Source of the DNA: JARICQ01 sp964527205
GTDB lineage: Bacteria; Bacillota; Clostridia; Tissierellales; Tissierellaceae
Length of the DNA stretch: 64,000 nucleotides
Direction of reading: 5' to 3'
NCBI GenBank assembly: GCA_964527205.1
Contig: CAZGQG010000006.1
Location: forward strand, 19,154-83,153
In this document: positions 9,003 to 18,531 of the stretch, piece by piece
How positions within the stretch are numbered: the first letter of the stretch is position 1
How the letters are laid out: the number at the start of each line of letters is the position of its first letter
Program-made: the position numbers and the translations under genes
Notes under the pieces: generated by a model
Database searches by the model: none
What the model saw: the letters and a program-made list of their open reading frames with translations, nothing else
Told to the model about the DNA's origin: nothing

Positions 9003-9869
9003 ATGAAAAGAATGATTATATCAATCCTAGCGCTTGTAATGCTTTTAAGCTTTGTAGGATGTACAAAGGAAGAGGAGTCTATTAAAATGGGATTTGTTCC
9101 CATGAGAGATGGGGATACTTTAATAGAATCCATAGAACCACTTACAGCAATGCTAGAAGAGGAATTAGGAGTAAAGGTAGAGGGTTTTACGGCTACAAAT
9201 TATGTAGGAGTAGTTGAGGGCTTAGGTTCAGGACAGGTAGACTTTGGATTTATTCCACCCTTTGCATATTTGTTGGCAAATAAGGAAAGCAATGCAGGTG
9301 TAATACTTACAGCTATAAATAAAAGTGGAGAGGCTTTTTATAGGTCCCAGTTTCTAGTTAGAACTGACAGTGATATAAAGAGCTTTGAAGATATAAAGGG
9401 CAAAAAACTTGCCTTTGTAGACCCATCTTCCACATCAGGCTATCTTTTCCCAGGAGCTCACCTATACAAAAATGGAATAGATATAGAAAATGATATAGAA
9501 TATGTATATGCCGGTGGCCATGATAAGGCCTTACAACTCCTCTTAAATGGAGACGTTGATGTTGCTACAACATTTGTAGATGCAAGGGATAGGTATAAGG
9601 AAGATTTCCCAGAGGCTTTAGACAAGGCTGAAATCTTAGGATATACAGACTACATTCCAAATATATCTGTAACAGTAAGAGGAGATATGGATGAGGAGAT
9701 GAGAGAAAAGATAAGTAAGGCTCTAATCAATATATCTGAATCTGAGGAAGGATCAGTGCTCTTACAAGAATTATTTAATATGTATGGATTTAAAGAAGCT
9801 ACAGATGCGGATTATGATGTAATAAGAGATACAGCAGAGACTATGAATGTAGATTTAAAAAGTGAATAG
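9003..9869 (+). CDS. phnD: Phosphate/phosphite/phosphonate-type ABC binding lipoprotein
   Basis: Substrate-binding lipoprotein of the PhnD/PtxB family. The signal peptide ends in the lipobox FVGC with lipidated C20. The mature part has the family blocks IKMGFVPMRDGDTL, GSGQVDFGFIPPFAY, GKKLAFVDPSSTSGYLFPGAHL and DVATTFVDARDRY. 288 residues is normal. The start is set at 9003 because the alternative ATG at 8988 lies within the GGAGG ribosome site. First of three genes with the ATPase and fused permease. No C-P lyase or phosphonatase gene is nearby, so the anion carried is unknown. Confidence 0.9.
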   Translation: MKRMIISILALVMLLSFVGCTKEEESIKMGFVPMRDGDTLIESIEPLTAMLEEELGVKVEGFTATNYVGVVEGLGSGQVDFGFIPPFAYLLANKESNAGVILTAINKSGEAFYRSQFLVRTDSDIKSFEDIKGKKLAFVDPSSTSGYLFPGAHLYKNGIDIENDIEYVYAGGHDKALQLLLNGDVDVATTFVDARDRYKEDFPEALDKAEILGYTDYIPNISVTVRGDMDEEMREKISKALINISESEEGSVLLQELFNMYGFKEATDADYDVIRDTAETMNVDLKSE

Positions 9870-9878
9870 GATGATAAT

Positions 9879-10610
9879 ATGTTAAGACTTGAGAACATTA
9901 CTATAATATATGATAAAAAAATAAGGGCAGTGGACAATTTAAGCCTAGAAGTTGGCAAGGGTGAGATTGTAGGCATAATTGGAAGTTCAGGAAGTGGCAA
10001 GTCCAGTCTCCTAAAGGCTATCAATCTATTAAACAAGCCAGTTGGAGGAAAGATATATTTTCAGGGCCAGGAGATTACATCATTAAAGGGCAAGGAATTA
10101 AGAAAGATTAGAAGAAATATAGGCTTTGTCTTTCAAGACTATAACTTAATAGAAGAATCAACTGTACTACAAAATGTACTCATAGGAAGACTTGGATATA
10201 AGTCTTCCTTAAAGTCGATTTTAGCCCTATTTACAGATGATGAATATGAGAGAGCCCTTAGGGCCATAGATATAGTGTCCTTAAATGATAAGATTTTTTC
10301 TAAGGGAAGTGATCTTAGTGGAGGTCAAAAGCAAAGAGTAGCCATTGCAAAGACAATTTGCCAAAGACCAGAAATAATCCTAGCAGATGAACCTGTATCC
10401 AGTCTAGATATACAAACAGGAGAAAATATTATGGAATACTTTAAAAAAATCAATGAAAAGAAAAACACAACTATAATGATCAATCTCCATGATGTTAATC
10501 TAGCTAAAAAATACTGTGATAGGATAATTGCTTTAAAGCATGGTAAAAAAATATTTGATGGTAGAGTTGGTGATTTAAGTGATGGAATCCTTAAAGAAAT
10601 CTATAGCTAA
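9879..10610 (+). CDS. phnC: PhnC-type ABC importer ATPase
   Basis: 243-residue ATPase energising the importer. Walker A is GSSGSGKSS (about 37-45), Q-loop FVFQDYN, signature LSGGQKQRVAIA, Walker B ILADEPVSSLD, H-loop INLHDVNLA. FVFQDYNLIEESTVLQNVLIGRLGY is typical of PhnC. It starts 9 bp after phnD and its end overlaps the permease gene by about 30 bp, indicating translational coupling. Confidence 0.93.
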   Translation: MLRLENITIIYDKKIRAVDNLSLEVGKGEIVGIIGSSGSGKSSLLKAINLLNKPVGGKIYFQGQEITSLKGKELRKIRRNIGFVFQDYNLIEESTVLQNVLIGRLGYKSSLKSILALFTDDEYERALRAIDIVSLNDKIFSKGSDLSGGQKQRVAIAKTICQRPEIILADEPVSSLDIQTGENIMEYFKKINEKKNTTIMINLHDVNLAKKYCDRIIALKHGKKIFDGRVGDLSDGILKEIYS

Positions 10611-12159
10611 GAAAAGAAAAAAGAAGATCATTTATTTTTCGATTTCCCTTCTAGTCTTATTATTTCTAGGCTATAAGGTAAATTTTGATCTAGGAAGACT
10701 CTATAGGGGAATCCCCAGCATGATGGATTTATTTAGGAGGATGCTAAGTCCAAACCTAGCCTATGGAGGAGAAGTCTTAGAAAAGCTTTTTGAGACATTT
10801 CAAATGGCTATTGTATCCTCTATTGTAGGGCTGATACTTGCCATACCCTTTTCCCTATTAATATCAAAAAATATAGGCAGCAATAAATATATAGCAGGAA
10901 TCCTAAGTGCTATATTTGCTTTTTTTAGAACCATACCAGGCCTTATATGGGCCTCAATACTGGTAAGCGTATTTTCCATAGGACAATTTTCAGGAGTAAT
11001 GGCCCTTAGTATAATAGCTTTTTTAATTTCCCTAAAGTTATTCAAGGAATACATTGATGGGATCAATGAAAACAATATAAATGCAACAGTATCAGTGGGA
11101 GCCACATCTCTTCAGGTTCTTAGGTATTCTGTTCTTCCCCATATGTTTGAACTTTCCATATCTGTGTTTTTTATAGTACTGGAAACAAATATAAGAAGTG
11201 CAACCATACTAGGTCTTGTAGGAGCTGGTGGTATAGGGCAGATTATGTGGAGGGACTTAAATCACTTAAGATATGATAATCTAGCTACAATAATATTAGT
11301 GCTCTTCCTATCTATATTGATTATAGATATACTAAGTTTAACCATAAGAAAGAACTTGGATAAGATAAGTATAGAATTTAAATCTATATCTTCCTATAAG
11401 AGATTTAACCTTATTAAACCCTTCTTGCTTCTTATATCCCTAGGACTTATAACATATATAGTATTTCAATTTTTAGATATTGATAAGGAAAGACTGCTAA
11501 TGGGAGCAAGCCAGGGAAAGACCATGATTATGAGAATGATTGATATAGATCTTACTTATTTACCCAAGACAATAGAAGGTATATTTGAAAGTTTATTTAT
11601 AGCCCTCTTTGCTACAGTATCAGGGGCAGTAGGAGCCTTAATACTTTCTTATTTCACCGCCTATAATACATCTCCAAACAGGGTTATATCAATAATCTTT
11701 AAGGCCCTTATAAATATACTAAGAACCTTTCCACCTATAGTAACAGCCATAATATTTTTTAGGGGAATAGGTCCAGGGCCCCTGGCAGGAGCCATGGCCC
11801 TAAGTATCTATACTACAGGAGTACTTACAAAGATGTATAGTGAAGTGCTTGAAAACGAAGAAGAAAATATTAGAAACAACATACTAACAGTGGGAGGGAC
11901 CAAATTCCAGTCCTATCTACATGGATTAGCTCCCCATAGCTTTGCAACCTTTATAAGTTTGGTTCTCTATAGATTAGAATCAAATATAAGAAATTCCACC
12001 ATTCTTGGCATTATAGGTGCAGGTGGTATAGGAACCAGTATTGCCATGAATATAAGTTGGAGGAACTGGGAAAAGGTAGGTATGCTTCTTCTAGGAGTCT
12101 CCCTTATGGTAATATTTATAGACAGGATAAGTAGTATGATTAGAAGAAAATTATTATAA
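10582..12159 (+). CDS. phnE: Fused double-domain PhnE-type permease
   Basis: About 525 residues with two complete binding-protein-dependent permease modules in one chain, where most PhnE proteins have a single module. Each half has its own EAA loop: SVGATSLQVLRYSVLP followed by GLVGAGGIGQ, and TVGGTKFQSYLHGLAP followed by GIIGAGGIGT. The two halves therefore form the whole transmembrane channel in one polypeptide. The start (ATG at 10582, or the adjacent GTG at 10579) lies within the end of phnC. Two-domain or tandem PhnE arrangements are known in Firmicutes. Confidence 0.9.
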   Translation: MESLKKSIAKKRKKKIIYFSISLLVLLFLGYKVNFDLGRLYRGIPSMMDLFRRMLSPNLAYGGEVLEKLFETFQMAIVSSIVGLILAIPFSLLISKNIGSNKYIAGILSAIFAFFRTIPGLIWASILVSVFSIGQFSGVMALSIIAFLISLKLFKEYIDGINENNINATVSVGATSLQVLRYSVLPHMFELSISVFFIVLETNIRSATILGLVGAGGIGQIMWRDLNHLRYDNLATIILVLFLSILIIDILSLTIRKNLDKISIEFKSISSYKRFNLIKPFLLLISLGLITYIVFQFLDIDKERLLMGASQGKTMIMRMIDIDLTYLPKTIEGIFESLFIALFATVSGAVGALILSYFTAYNTSPNRVISIIFKALINILRTFPPIVTAIIFFRGIGPGPLAGAMALSIYTTGVLTKMYSEVLENEEENIRNNILTVGGTKFQSYLHGLAPHSFATFISLVLYRLESNIRNSTILGIIGAGGIGTSIAMNISWRNWEKVGMLLLGVSLMVIFIDRISSMIRRKLL

Positions 12160-12175
12160 ATATGAAGATAAAAAA

Positions 12176-12208
12176 GAAGACCAGCAAGTATTACACTTCT
12201 AGGTCTTC
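12176..12208. terminator. Possible bidirectional terminator between phnE and the ABC-F gene
   Basis: GAAGACC (12176-12182) pairs with GGTCTTC (12202-12208) across a 19-nt loop, with A-rich left and T-rich right flanks. The large loop makes it weaker than others here. Confidence 0.45.
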
Positions 12209-12215
12209 ATTTTCT

Positions 12216-13808
12216 TTAATCAATATAAAATCTCTCTATATATTCTTCATAGCTCATGGTTCTATCAACAAAGGAACCATCTTCTTTTATTTCTATTATT
12301 CTATTTGCAATTGTCTGGATAAACTGGTGGTCATGGGATGTGAATAAGATATTGCTCTTATAATCACGAAGTCCATTGTTCACTGCAGTAATAGATTCCA
12401 GGTCCAGGTGATTTGTAGGCTGATCTAAAACCAGTACATTGGCATTTTTAAGCATCATCTTAGAAAGCATACACCTTACTTTTTCTCCTCCAGAAAGAAC
12501 CTTAGCTTGTTTTAAAGCTTCCTCTCCAGAAAATAACATCCTGCCTAAAAATCCTCTTAAGTAAATCTCTGATTTTTCCTCTGAGTATTGTCTCAGCCAA
12601 TCCACTAAATTATAATCAACACCTTCAAAGAACTCTGAATTGTCCTTAGGGAAATAAGAATTAGTAACGGTTTGACCCCATTTGAAGTCACCACTATCAG
12701 CTTCCATTTCTCCCATCAATATCTCAAATAAATCTGTTATTGCCAGCTCATCACCAATAAAGGCAATCTTATCACCCTTATTAACTCTAAAGGAAATATT
12801 ATCAAGACTTTTTTTCCCATTAGATTCCTTGGAAATATTTTCTACAGTCAAGATTTCATTCCCAACTTCCCTGTCCATGGTAAAGCCAACAAAGGGATAT
12901 CTTCTAGTTGAAGGCTGAATATCATCTAAGGTTATTTTTTCCAGTAATTTTTTACGGGATGTAGCCTGTTTTGACTTTGAAGCATTTGCAGAGAATCTTG
13001 CAACAAAGGCCTCAAGATCCTTTATCTTTTCTTCTTTTTTCTTGTTTTGATCCTTGGCCATTTGAAGGGCTAATTGACTTGATTCATACCAAAAGTCATA
13101 GTTACCAACAAACATCTTTATTTTTCCAAAGTCTATATCCACCATATGATTACATACTTCATTTAGGAAATACCTATCATGGGATACTACTATTACAGTA
13201 CCATCAAAATCAGCTAGAAACTCCTGTAACCACTTGATGCTCTTTACATCCAGGTGGTTGGTAGGCTCATCTAAGATAAGTATGCCTGGTTTTCCAAAAA
13301 GTGCCTGGGCCAAGAGAACCTTTATCTTATCCTTTCCATTTAAATCTTCTACATTTTTTTCATGTAAGTCAGTTGGGATGCCTAGACCTTGTAAGAGGGA
13401 TGAAGCTTCAGCTTCTGCGCTCCAACCGTCCATATCAGCAAATTCTCCCTCAAGTTCAGAGGCCTTGATGCCGTCCTCATCTGAGAAATCTTCCTTTGCA
13501 TAGATAGCATCTTTTTCTAACATTATTTCATAAAGCCTTTTATTACCCATAATAACCGTAGATAGAACCTTCTCTTGGTCGTATTGGTAATGATCCTGCC
13601 TAAGTACAGACATACGGGCTTCCTTGTTTATAGATATATTTCCTGTATCAGGCTCAAGGTCACCTGATAATATTCTTAAAAAAGTACTTTTTCCAGCTCC
13701 ATTGGCTCCTATTACACCATAACAATTTCCTGGATTAAATATTAAATTGGCATCATCAAATAATTTTTGAGATCCAAATCTTAAACTAACATTATTTACA
13801 CTTATCAA
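12216..13808 (-). CDS. ABC-F family ATPase (YkpA/YbiT-like)
   Basis: 530-residue soluble protein with two ABC domains and no transmembrane segment, a translation factor or ribosome-protection type ABC-F. Domain 1 has GANGAGKST and ILDEPTNHLD, with a degenerate signature (DLNGKDKIKV). Domain 2 has a poor P-loop (FIGDELAITD), signature LSGGEKVRCML and VLDQPTNHLDLES; the weak second P-loop is characteristic of the YkpA/YbiT branch. A charged linker near 245-290 separates the domains. Any drug resistance cannot be inferred. It is transcribed alone. Confidence 0.9.
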   Translation of the reverse strand: MISVNNVSLRFGSQKLFDDANLIFNPGNCYGVIGANGAGKSTFLRILSGDLEPDTGNISINKEARMSVLRQDHYQYDQEKVLSTVIMGNKRLYEIMLEKDAIYAKEDFSDEDGIKASELEGEFADMDGWSAEAEASSLLQGLGIPTDLHEKNVEDLNGKDKIKVLLAQALFGKPGILILDEPTNHLDVKSIKWLQEFLADFDGTVIVVSHDRYFLNEVCNHMVDIDFGKIKMFVGNYDFWYESSQLALQMAKDQNKKKEEKIKDLEAFVARFSANASKSKQATSRKKLLEKITLDDIQPSTRRYPFVGFTMDREVGNEILTVENISKESNGKKSLDNISFRVNKGDKIAFIGDELAITDLFEILMGEMEADSGDFKWGQTVTNSYFPKDNSEFFEGVDYNLVDWLRQYSEEKSEIYLRGFLGRMLFSGEEALKQAKVLSGGEKVRCMLSKMMLKNANVLVLDQPTNHLDLESITAVNNGLRDYKSNILFTSHDHQFIQTIANRIIEIKEDGSFVDRTMSYEEYIERFYID

Positions 13809-13894
13809 ATCTATACCATCCTCACTATAATATATTTCTCGGTTTTAAACCACATCTAATCATTATAGCATAGATAGGCATAGAATAGATAGGA

Positions 13895-13946
13895 AAATAA
13901 AAATATTCCCCCTGGACAATTTCTCATTTAAAAATTGTCCAGGGGG
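13895..13946 (-). terminator. Intrinsic terminator of msrB
   Basis: A 15-bp perfect stem (13908-13922 with 13932-13946, CCCCCTGGACAATTT and its complement) with a 9-nt loop. On the minus strand it is followed by AATATTTTTATTTT. Confidence 0.88.
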
Positions 13947-13960
13947 AGAATTACTCTTAA

Positions 13961-14410
13961 TTATTTAAATAAAGCTAAATACTTTCCATAGCCTTCTTTT
14001 TCCAAATCTTCTTTTTTTATAAATCTTAAACTTGCTCCATTAATACAATATCTTAGACCACCCTTTTCTTCAGGGCCATCATTAAAAACATGGCCTAGAT
14101 GGGAATCCCCATGCTTGCTCCTAACCTCAGTCCTAGTTCTATTTAGGCTATTATCCTCTTTTTCAATTATATCTACATCTTTTATGGGAGCCGTAAAGCT
14201 TGGCCATCCACAGCCTGCATCATATTTATCCTGAGAGGAAAAAAGAGCTTCTCCTGAAACAATATCAACATAGATACCATCTCCCTCTTCATCATTTAAT
14301 TCTGAGCTATAGGGTCTTTCCGTAGCATCTTCCTGAGTCACCCTATAGGACAAGTCATCCAATTTTTCCCTTAGTTCCTTATCATCTGGCTTTTTATATT
14401 CTTTATCCAT
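13961..14410 (-). CDS. msrB: Peptide methionine (R)-S-oxide reductase MsrB
   Basis: 149-residue cytosolic repair enzyme reducing methionine-R-sulfoxide. Family blocks are present: YRVTQEDATERPYSSEL, GIYVDIVSGEALFSS, DAGCGWPSF and LGHVFNDGP. The catalytic cysteine is C122 in RYCINGASLRF, and C67 in GCGWPSF can resolve it. The two CxxC zinc motifs of many MsrB proteins are absent, so this is the non-zinc form. MsrA is not fused or adjacent. Monocistronic, with a strong terminator. Confidence 0.95.
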   Translation of the reverse strand: MDKEYKKPDDKELREKLDDLSYRVTQEDATERPYSSELNDEEGDGIYVDIVSGEALFSSQDKYDAGCGWPSFTAPIKDVDIIEKEDNSLNRTRTEVRSKHGDSHLGHVFNDGPEEKGGLRYCINGASLRFIKKEDLEKEGYGKYLALFK

Positions 14411-14514
14411 ATAATCATCTCCCTAATACCTTCTTACCCAAATAAAAAGAAAAATTCACATAAAGAGAGCAAAGGATAAAATAAAGAGAATATTCTAAAA
14501 GTATAGGCAATTTC

Positions 14515-14543
14515 TTGACTAGGCCCTTAAAGTTCTATATAAT
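14515..14543 (+). promoter_or_regulatory. Strong sigma-A promoter of the PadR gene
   Basis: TTGACT (14515-14520), 17-bp spacer, TATAAT (14538-14543), about 45 bp before the ATG. Confidence 0.7.
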
Positions 14544-14588
14544 TACAAGCATAGAAGCTATAAATTTCAAGAGATGGGAAGTGAGGAT

Positions 14589-14972
14589 ATGGCAAGAGAA
14601 CAACTTCAAACCTTAACAGAGCCCATGTATTATATATTACTTTCACTAAAGCAGGAGAGATATGGCTATGAAATAATGGCCTATATTGAAGATTTTACCC
14701 AGGGGAGGGTTAAAATTGGACCAGGTACCCTCTATGCCCTCCTTGCTAGATTTGAAGAAGAAGGTATTATAGAGATGACCTCCCAAGAAGAGAGAAGAAA
14801 AAATTATCTAATCACATCCTATGGAGAGGAACTTTTAGAGGAAGAACAGAAGAGATTAAAGCAACTTATTGCAGATGGAGATAGGATCCATGAAGAAAAC
14901 AAAGCTGAGAAGGAAGAAAAAGCAAAACCAAGGTCCATATTTAAGCCTGCGGATTCAGATATATTATTTTAA
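14589..14972 (+). CDS. PadR-family transcriptional regulator
   Basis: 127-residue winged-helix repressor. The N-terminal domain reads EPMYYILLSLKQERYGYEIM then IGPGTLYALLARFEEEGII, the PadR HTH and wing, followed by a short charged helix and a disordered tail. The ATG at 14589 has GGAAG at good spacing; an in-frame ATG at 14574 has none. PadR proteins often control an adjacent membrane gene, but here the gene is followed by its own terminator and then pepF, so no target is evident. It may be autoregulated. Confidence 0.9.
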   Translation: MAREQLQTLTEPMYYILLSLKQERYGYEIMAYIEDFTQGRVKIGPGTLYALLARFEEEGIIEMTSQEERRKNYLITSYGEELLEEEQKRLKQLIADGDRIHEENKAEKEEKAKPRSIFKPADSDILF

Positions 14973-14991
14973 TAGATTAATGGATAAATAG

Positions 14992-15027
14992 AACTTGATT
15001 GTAGTTGTGAATACAATCAAGTTTTTT
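14992..15027 (+). terminator. Intrinsic terminator of the PadR gene
   Basis: AACTTGATTGTA (14992-15003) pairs with TACAATCAAGTT (15012-15023), followed by T-rich sequence. Confidence 0.88.
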
Positions 15028-15112
15028 CTATAAATTATTGCAATATTCAGAGCAATAGCTTATAATTTAATTAGATACTCGAAAGACTTAAGAAAATATA
15101 GGGAGTGATAAA

Positions 15113-16921
15113 ATGGAAAACAGACTAGTTGATAGGGAAGATGTAGAGGTAAAGTACACTTGGGACCTATCCACAATATTTAAGACAGATGAAGAATTTG
15201 AAGAGGCATCAGAAAAAGCAGTAAAATTATCCAAGGAAATAGAAGATGAGTTTAAGGGAAATTTAAATGATAGTAGCAATATAAATAAGTGCTTGGACAA
15301 GCTAAGAGATGTTCTGGAATTAGCTAATCAGGCAGGAGCCTATGCACATCTAGCAGTAAGTGTAGATCAAAGAAATATTGAAAACCAAACTAGGGCTATG
15401 AAATTTGCTAATATAGGATCTTCCATATTTAGTAGACTGTCCTTTATAGAATCAGAGATAATCCAAGCAGAAGAAGAAACCATAAAAGAGGCAATGGAGT
15501 CTTCCGGGGAAAATAAACATTACTTAGAGGAAATCATAAAAAAGAAAGACCATGCCCTGCATCCAGAGGTTGAAAAGACCTTGTCTGCTTTATCTAGCAC
15601 CTTGGGAGCGCCACAAAATATATACAATCAGGCCAAGCTTGCTGACATGGATTTTGGAAGTTTTGAAGTTGATGGAAAGGAATATCCACTTAGTTTTAAT
15701 CTTTTTGAAGGTGATTGGGAGTACGAAACTGATACAAAAATTAGAAGGGCAGCCTTTGAGGCCTTTTCAGATAAACTAAGGGACTACCAGCATACCATAG
15801 CAGGAACCTATCAAACCCAGGTACAAAAAGAAAAAACCCTGGCAGATTTAAGAGGATTTGATTCTGTAATAGATTCTCTTTTATTCCCTCAAAATGTTGA
15901 CAGGGAATTATATGATAGGCAGATAGATCTTATTATGGAACACTTGGCTCCTCATATGAGAAAATATGCACAGTTACTTGGAAGGATCCATGGTATTGAA
16001 AATATGACCTTTATGGATTTAAAATTAGACGTAGATCCAGAATTTGAGCCTACAATCTCAGTGGAAGAAGCTAGGGAATATGTAGAGGGAGCTCTTTCAG
16101 TACTGGGAGAAGAGTATGGAGATATGGTTTCTAGAGCCTTTGATGAAAGGTGGATAGACTTTGTACAAAACAATGGAAAATCTACAGGTGCATTTTGTTC
16201 AAGCCCTTACGGAGCCCATCCTTTCATTCTAATTTCATGGACAGAAAGAATGAGAGAATGCTTTGTATTAGCTCATGAACTAGGCCATGCAGGACATTTT
16301 TATCTGGCACAAAAGAATCAAAATATATTCAATACAAGACCATCCCTATACTGTATAGAGGCTCCATCAACTATGAATGAGATGCTAATGGCAAATTATT
16401 TAATGAAGAAAACTGAAGACAATAGAATGAAGAGATGGGTACTTGCTTCACAGATAAGTAGAACCTACTATCATAACTTTGTAACCCACTTATTAGAAGC
16501 TCATTACCAAAGAGAAGTATATAGATTGATAGATAAGGGTGGATCTGTTCAGGCTCCAATCCTAAATAAACTTAAAAAAGAAACTCTAGAAAAATTCTGG
16601 GGAGATAGTATAGAGATAAATGAAGGGGCAGAGCTTACTTGGATGAGACAGCCGCATTATTATATGGGTCTATATCCATATACCTATAGTGCAGGACTTA
16701 CCATAGCTACTCAGGTAAGTAAGAGAATATTAAATGAAGGAGTAGAGGCTTTAGAAGATTGGAAAGATGTATTAAAGTCTGGTGGCCTACATGACCCAGT
16801 AGAATTTGCTAAAAAGGCAGGGGTAGATATTACCACAGATAAGGCCCTCTTAGATACCATAGACCATATAGGGAATATAATAGATCAAATAATCCAATTA
16901 ACAGATCAAATAGAGGGATAA
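15113..16921 (+). CDS. pepF: Oligoendopeptidase F (M3B metallopeptidase)
   Basis: 602-residue cytosolic zinc peptidase cleaving oligopeptides of roughly 7-20 residues. The zinc motif HELGH is at 388-392 (AHELGHAGHF), with the third-ligand glutamate segment IEAPSTMNEML about 30 residues later. The N-terminal half is the helical oligopeptidase domain. GGGAGTG precedes the ATG. Length is as expected. With the M20 enzymes and amino-acid transporters elsewhere in the window it fits a peptide-fermenting lifestyle. Confidence 0.96.
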   Translation: MENRLVDREDVEVKYTWDLSTIFKTDEEFEEASEKAVKLSKEIEDEFKGNLNDSSNINKCLDKLRDVLELANQAGAYAHLAVSVDQRNIENQTRAMKFANIGSSIFSRLSFIESEIIQAEEETIKEAMESSGENKHYLEEIIKKKDHALHPEVEKTLSALSSTLGAPQNIYNQAKLADMDFGSFEVDGKEYPLSFNLFEGDWEYETDTKIRRAAFEAFSDKLRDYQHTIAGTYQTQVQKEKTLADLRGFDSVIDSLLFPQNVDRELYDRQIDLIMEHLAPHMRKYAQLLGRIHGIENMTFMDLKLDVDPEFEPTISVEEAREYVEGALSVLGEEYGDMVSRAFDERWIDFVQNNGKSTGAFCSSPYGAHPFILISWTERMRECFVLAHELGHAGHFYLAQKNQNIFNTRPSLYCIEAPSTMNEMLMANYLMKKTEDNRMKRWVLASQISRTYYHNFVTHLLEAHYQREVYRLIDKGGSVQAPILNKLKKETLEKFWGDSIEINEGAELTWMRQPHYYMGLYPYTYSAGLTIATQVSKRILNEGVEALEDWKDVLKSGGLHDPVEFAKKAGVDITTDKALLDTIDHIGNIIDQIIQLTDQIEG

Positions 16922-16924
16922 AGA

Positions 16925-16952
16925 AAAGGGTTTGCCAAATGGCAAACCCTTT
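16925..16952. terminator. Bidirectional terminator between pepF and the NSS transporter
   Basis: AAAGGGTTTGCC (16925-16936) pairs with GGCAAACCCTTT (16941-16952) around AAAT. T-rich sequence follows on the minus strand. Confidence 0.8.
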
Positions 16953-16974
16953 AAATATACTTAATAAAATTTAA

Positions 16975-18372
16975 TTATAGTTTCTTGGAGAAAATTCCAA
17001 GTATTCCAAGTATTGCTAAACCAATAAACATAACTCCTTTTTCTTCAATGGATATGATACCAAGTACAGCAACTATTGCTATTGCAACTGGTATAACATA
17101 CTTTATAAGTGAGTACCATACATTAAAGAGTGCAAATTCTTTGGTTCCACCATTTGTAAGTTCATCTCTAAGATCTTCTTTATTAAGTTTCCAACCAGCA
17201 AATATTGCTAGAAGCATTCCACCTAAAGCCATGAAAATCTTATCTGTTAGGATGTCATAGACATCAAAGGCTGCTACCCCAAATATATTCAGTTGAGGTA
17301 CTGCTCCCAGTGATAGGGATGCTATGGCACCAGTGATAACCATAACTCCTGCTGCTGTGTATACAGCTGGCTTTCTATCCATTTTTCTTTCATCAATCAG
17401 GTAGGCAACTACAACTTCAAGTAATGAAACAGAAGAGGTAAGAGCTGCTACTGAAAGAGCTATAAAGAAGATTGCTGAGAATATTGGTCCAACTGCTCCC
17501 ATTTCTGCAAATATAGCAGGTACAACTACAAATACAAGACCTGCTCCCTCTGTTGGTTCAAGACCAAAGGCAAATAATGCAGGAAAGATTGCTATTCCAG
17601 CTAATAAAGCTATAGCAATGTCTAAGAAAGTTATTATTGCTGCGTTACTTGGTAGACTCTCTGATTTACTAAGATAACTACCATAGGTTATCATACAACC
17701 CATACCAAGACTAAGGGAGAAGAAAGCCTGTCCCAAGGCCGCCAGTATGGTACCTCCAGTTACCTGGGAAAAGTCTGGTTTGAATAAGAACTCTAGACCC
17801 GCTCCTGCCCCAGGTAGAGTAATACTTCTAATAGAAATTAATATAAGAAGTACAAAAAGTGTAGGCATAAGTACCTTGCCTGCCTTTTCTATTCCACCTG
17901 CAATACCCTTTGAAACAATAAATACGTTAAGTCCAAGGAATAATAAGGCCCAGACTAGAGGTTGTATCCCTCCGCCTATAAAGTTTCCAAACTCTGCACC
18001 AATATCGCTGGATAAGAGTCCAGTAAAGGATTTAAGAATATAGGCAAGACTCCATCCACCTACTACAGGATAAAATCCCATGATTAAGAATGCTGTCAAT
18101 ACTCCTACAACACCAACAAAAGTCCAGTTTCTACTATTACTCTTGTAAGCTCCTACTGCTGATAAACTTGTTCTTCTACCTATAGCAAATTCTGCAGTCA
18201 TAAGACTTATGCCTATAACAATAGCAAAAACAAGATAAATAAGAATAAATGCGCCACCGCCGTTTTCACCTGCTAGGTAAGGAAAACGCCATATGTTTCC
18301 AAGTCCAACTGCTGAACCTGCTGCTGCCATAATAAAACCTAGACGCGATCCCCAATTTTCTCTTTTTTCCAC
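16975..18372 (-). CDS. Sodium-dependent NSS/SNF-family amino-acid transporter
   Basis: 465-residue Na+-coupled symporter of the LeuT/neurotransmitter fold, with about 11-12 helices. The N-terminus WGSRLGFIMAAAGSAVGLGNIWRFPYL is the hallmark TM1 with the unwound GLGNIWRFP segment, and TM6 is represented by AALGQAFFSLSLGMGCMITYGSYL. The likely substrate is an amino acid, identity unknown. The start is GTG at 18372 with AGGAGGGA upstream. It is preceded by the MATE gene on the same strand, but a terminator separates them. Confidence 0.93.
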   Translation of the reverse strand: MEKRENWGSRLGFIMAAAGSAVGLGNIWRFPYLAGENGGGAFILIYLVFAIVIGISLMTAEFAIGRRTSLSAVGAYKSNSRNWTFVGVVGVLTAFLIMGFYPVVGGWSLAYILKSFTGLLSSDIGAEFGNFIGGGIQPLVWALLFLGLNVFIVSKGIAGGIEKAGKVLMPTLFVLLILISIRSITLPGAGAGLEFLFKPDFSQVTGGTILAALGQAFFSLSLGMGCMITYGSYLSKSESLPSNAAIITFLDIAIALLAGIAIFPALFAFGLEPTEGAGLVFVVVPAIFAEMGAVGPIFSAIFFIALSVAALTSSVSLLEVVVAYLIDERKMDRKPAVYTAAGVMVITGAIASLSLGAVPQLNIFGVAAFDVYDILTDKIFMALGGMLLAIFAGWKLNKEDLRDELTNGGTKEFALFNVWYSLIKYVIPVAIAIVAVLGIISIEEKGVMFIGLAILGILGIFSKKL

Positions 18373-18470
18373 AAAAAATCCCTCCTTTAATAGTATATAG
18401 TGCTAATGTCCATATATATATTTTAATAGAAGTTAGATGAAAAGTCCAGGCTTATTTTCAGATAATTCAA

Positions 18471-18497
18471 AAAAGACCAAATTTGATTTGGTCTTTT
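18471..18497 (-). terminator. Intrinsic terminator of the MATE gene
   Basis: 12-bp stem of AAAAGACCAAAT and its complement around a 3-nt loop, with T-rich sequence after it on the minus strand. Confidence 0.82.
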
Positions 18498-18531
18498 AGA
18501 AATAATCTTATAGATATTCTTATAAATAATC

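Noticed and set aside
12162..12347. 61-codon open frame after phnE
   Set aside because: It covers the terminator and the antisense of the ABC-F gene end; low-complexity Lys/Ser/Phe composition and no family match.
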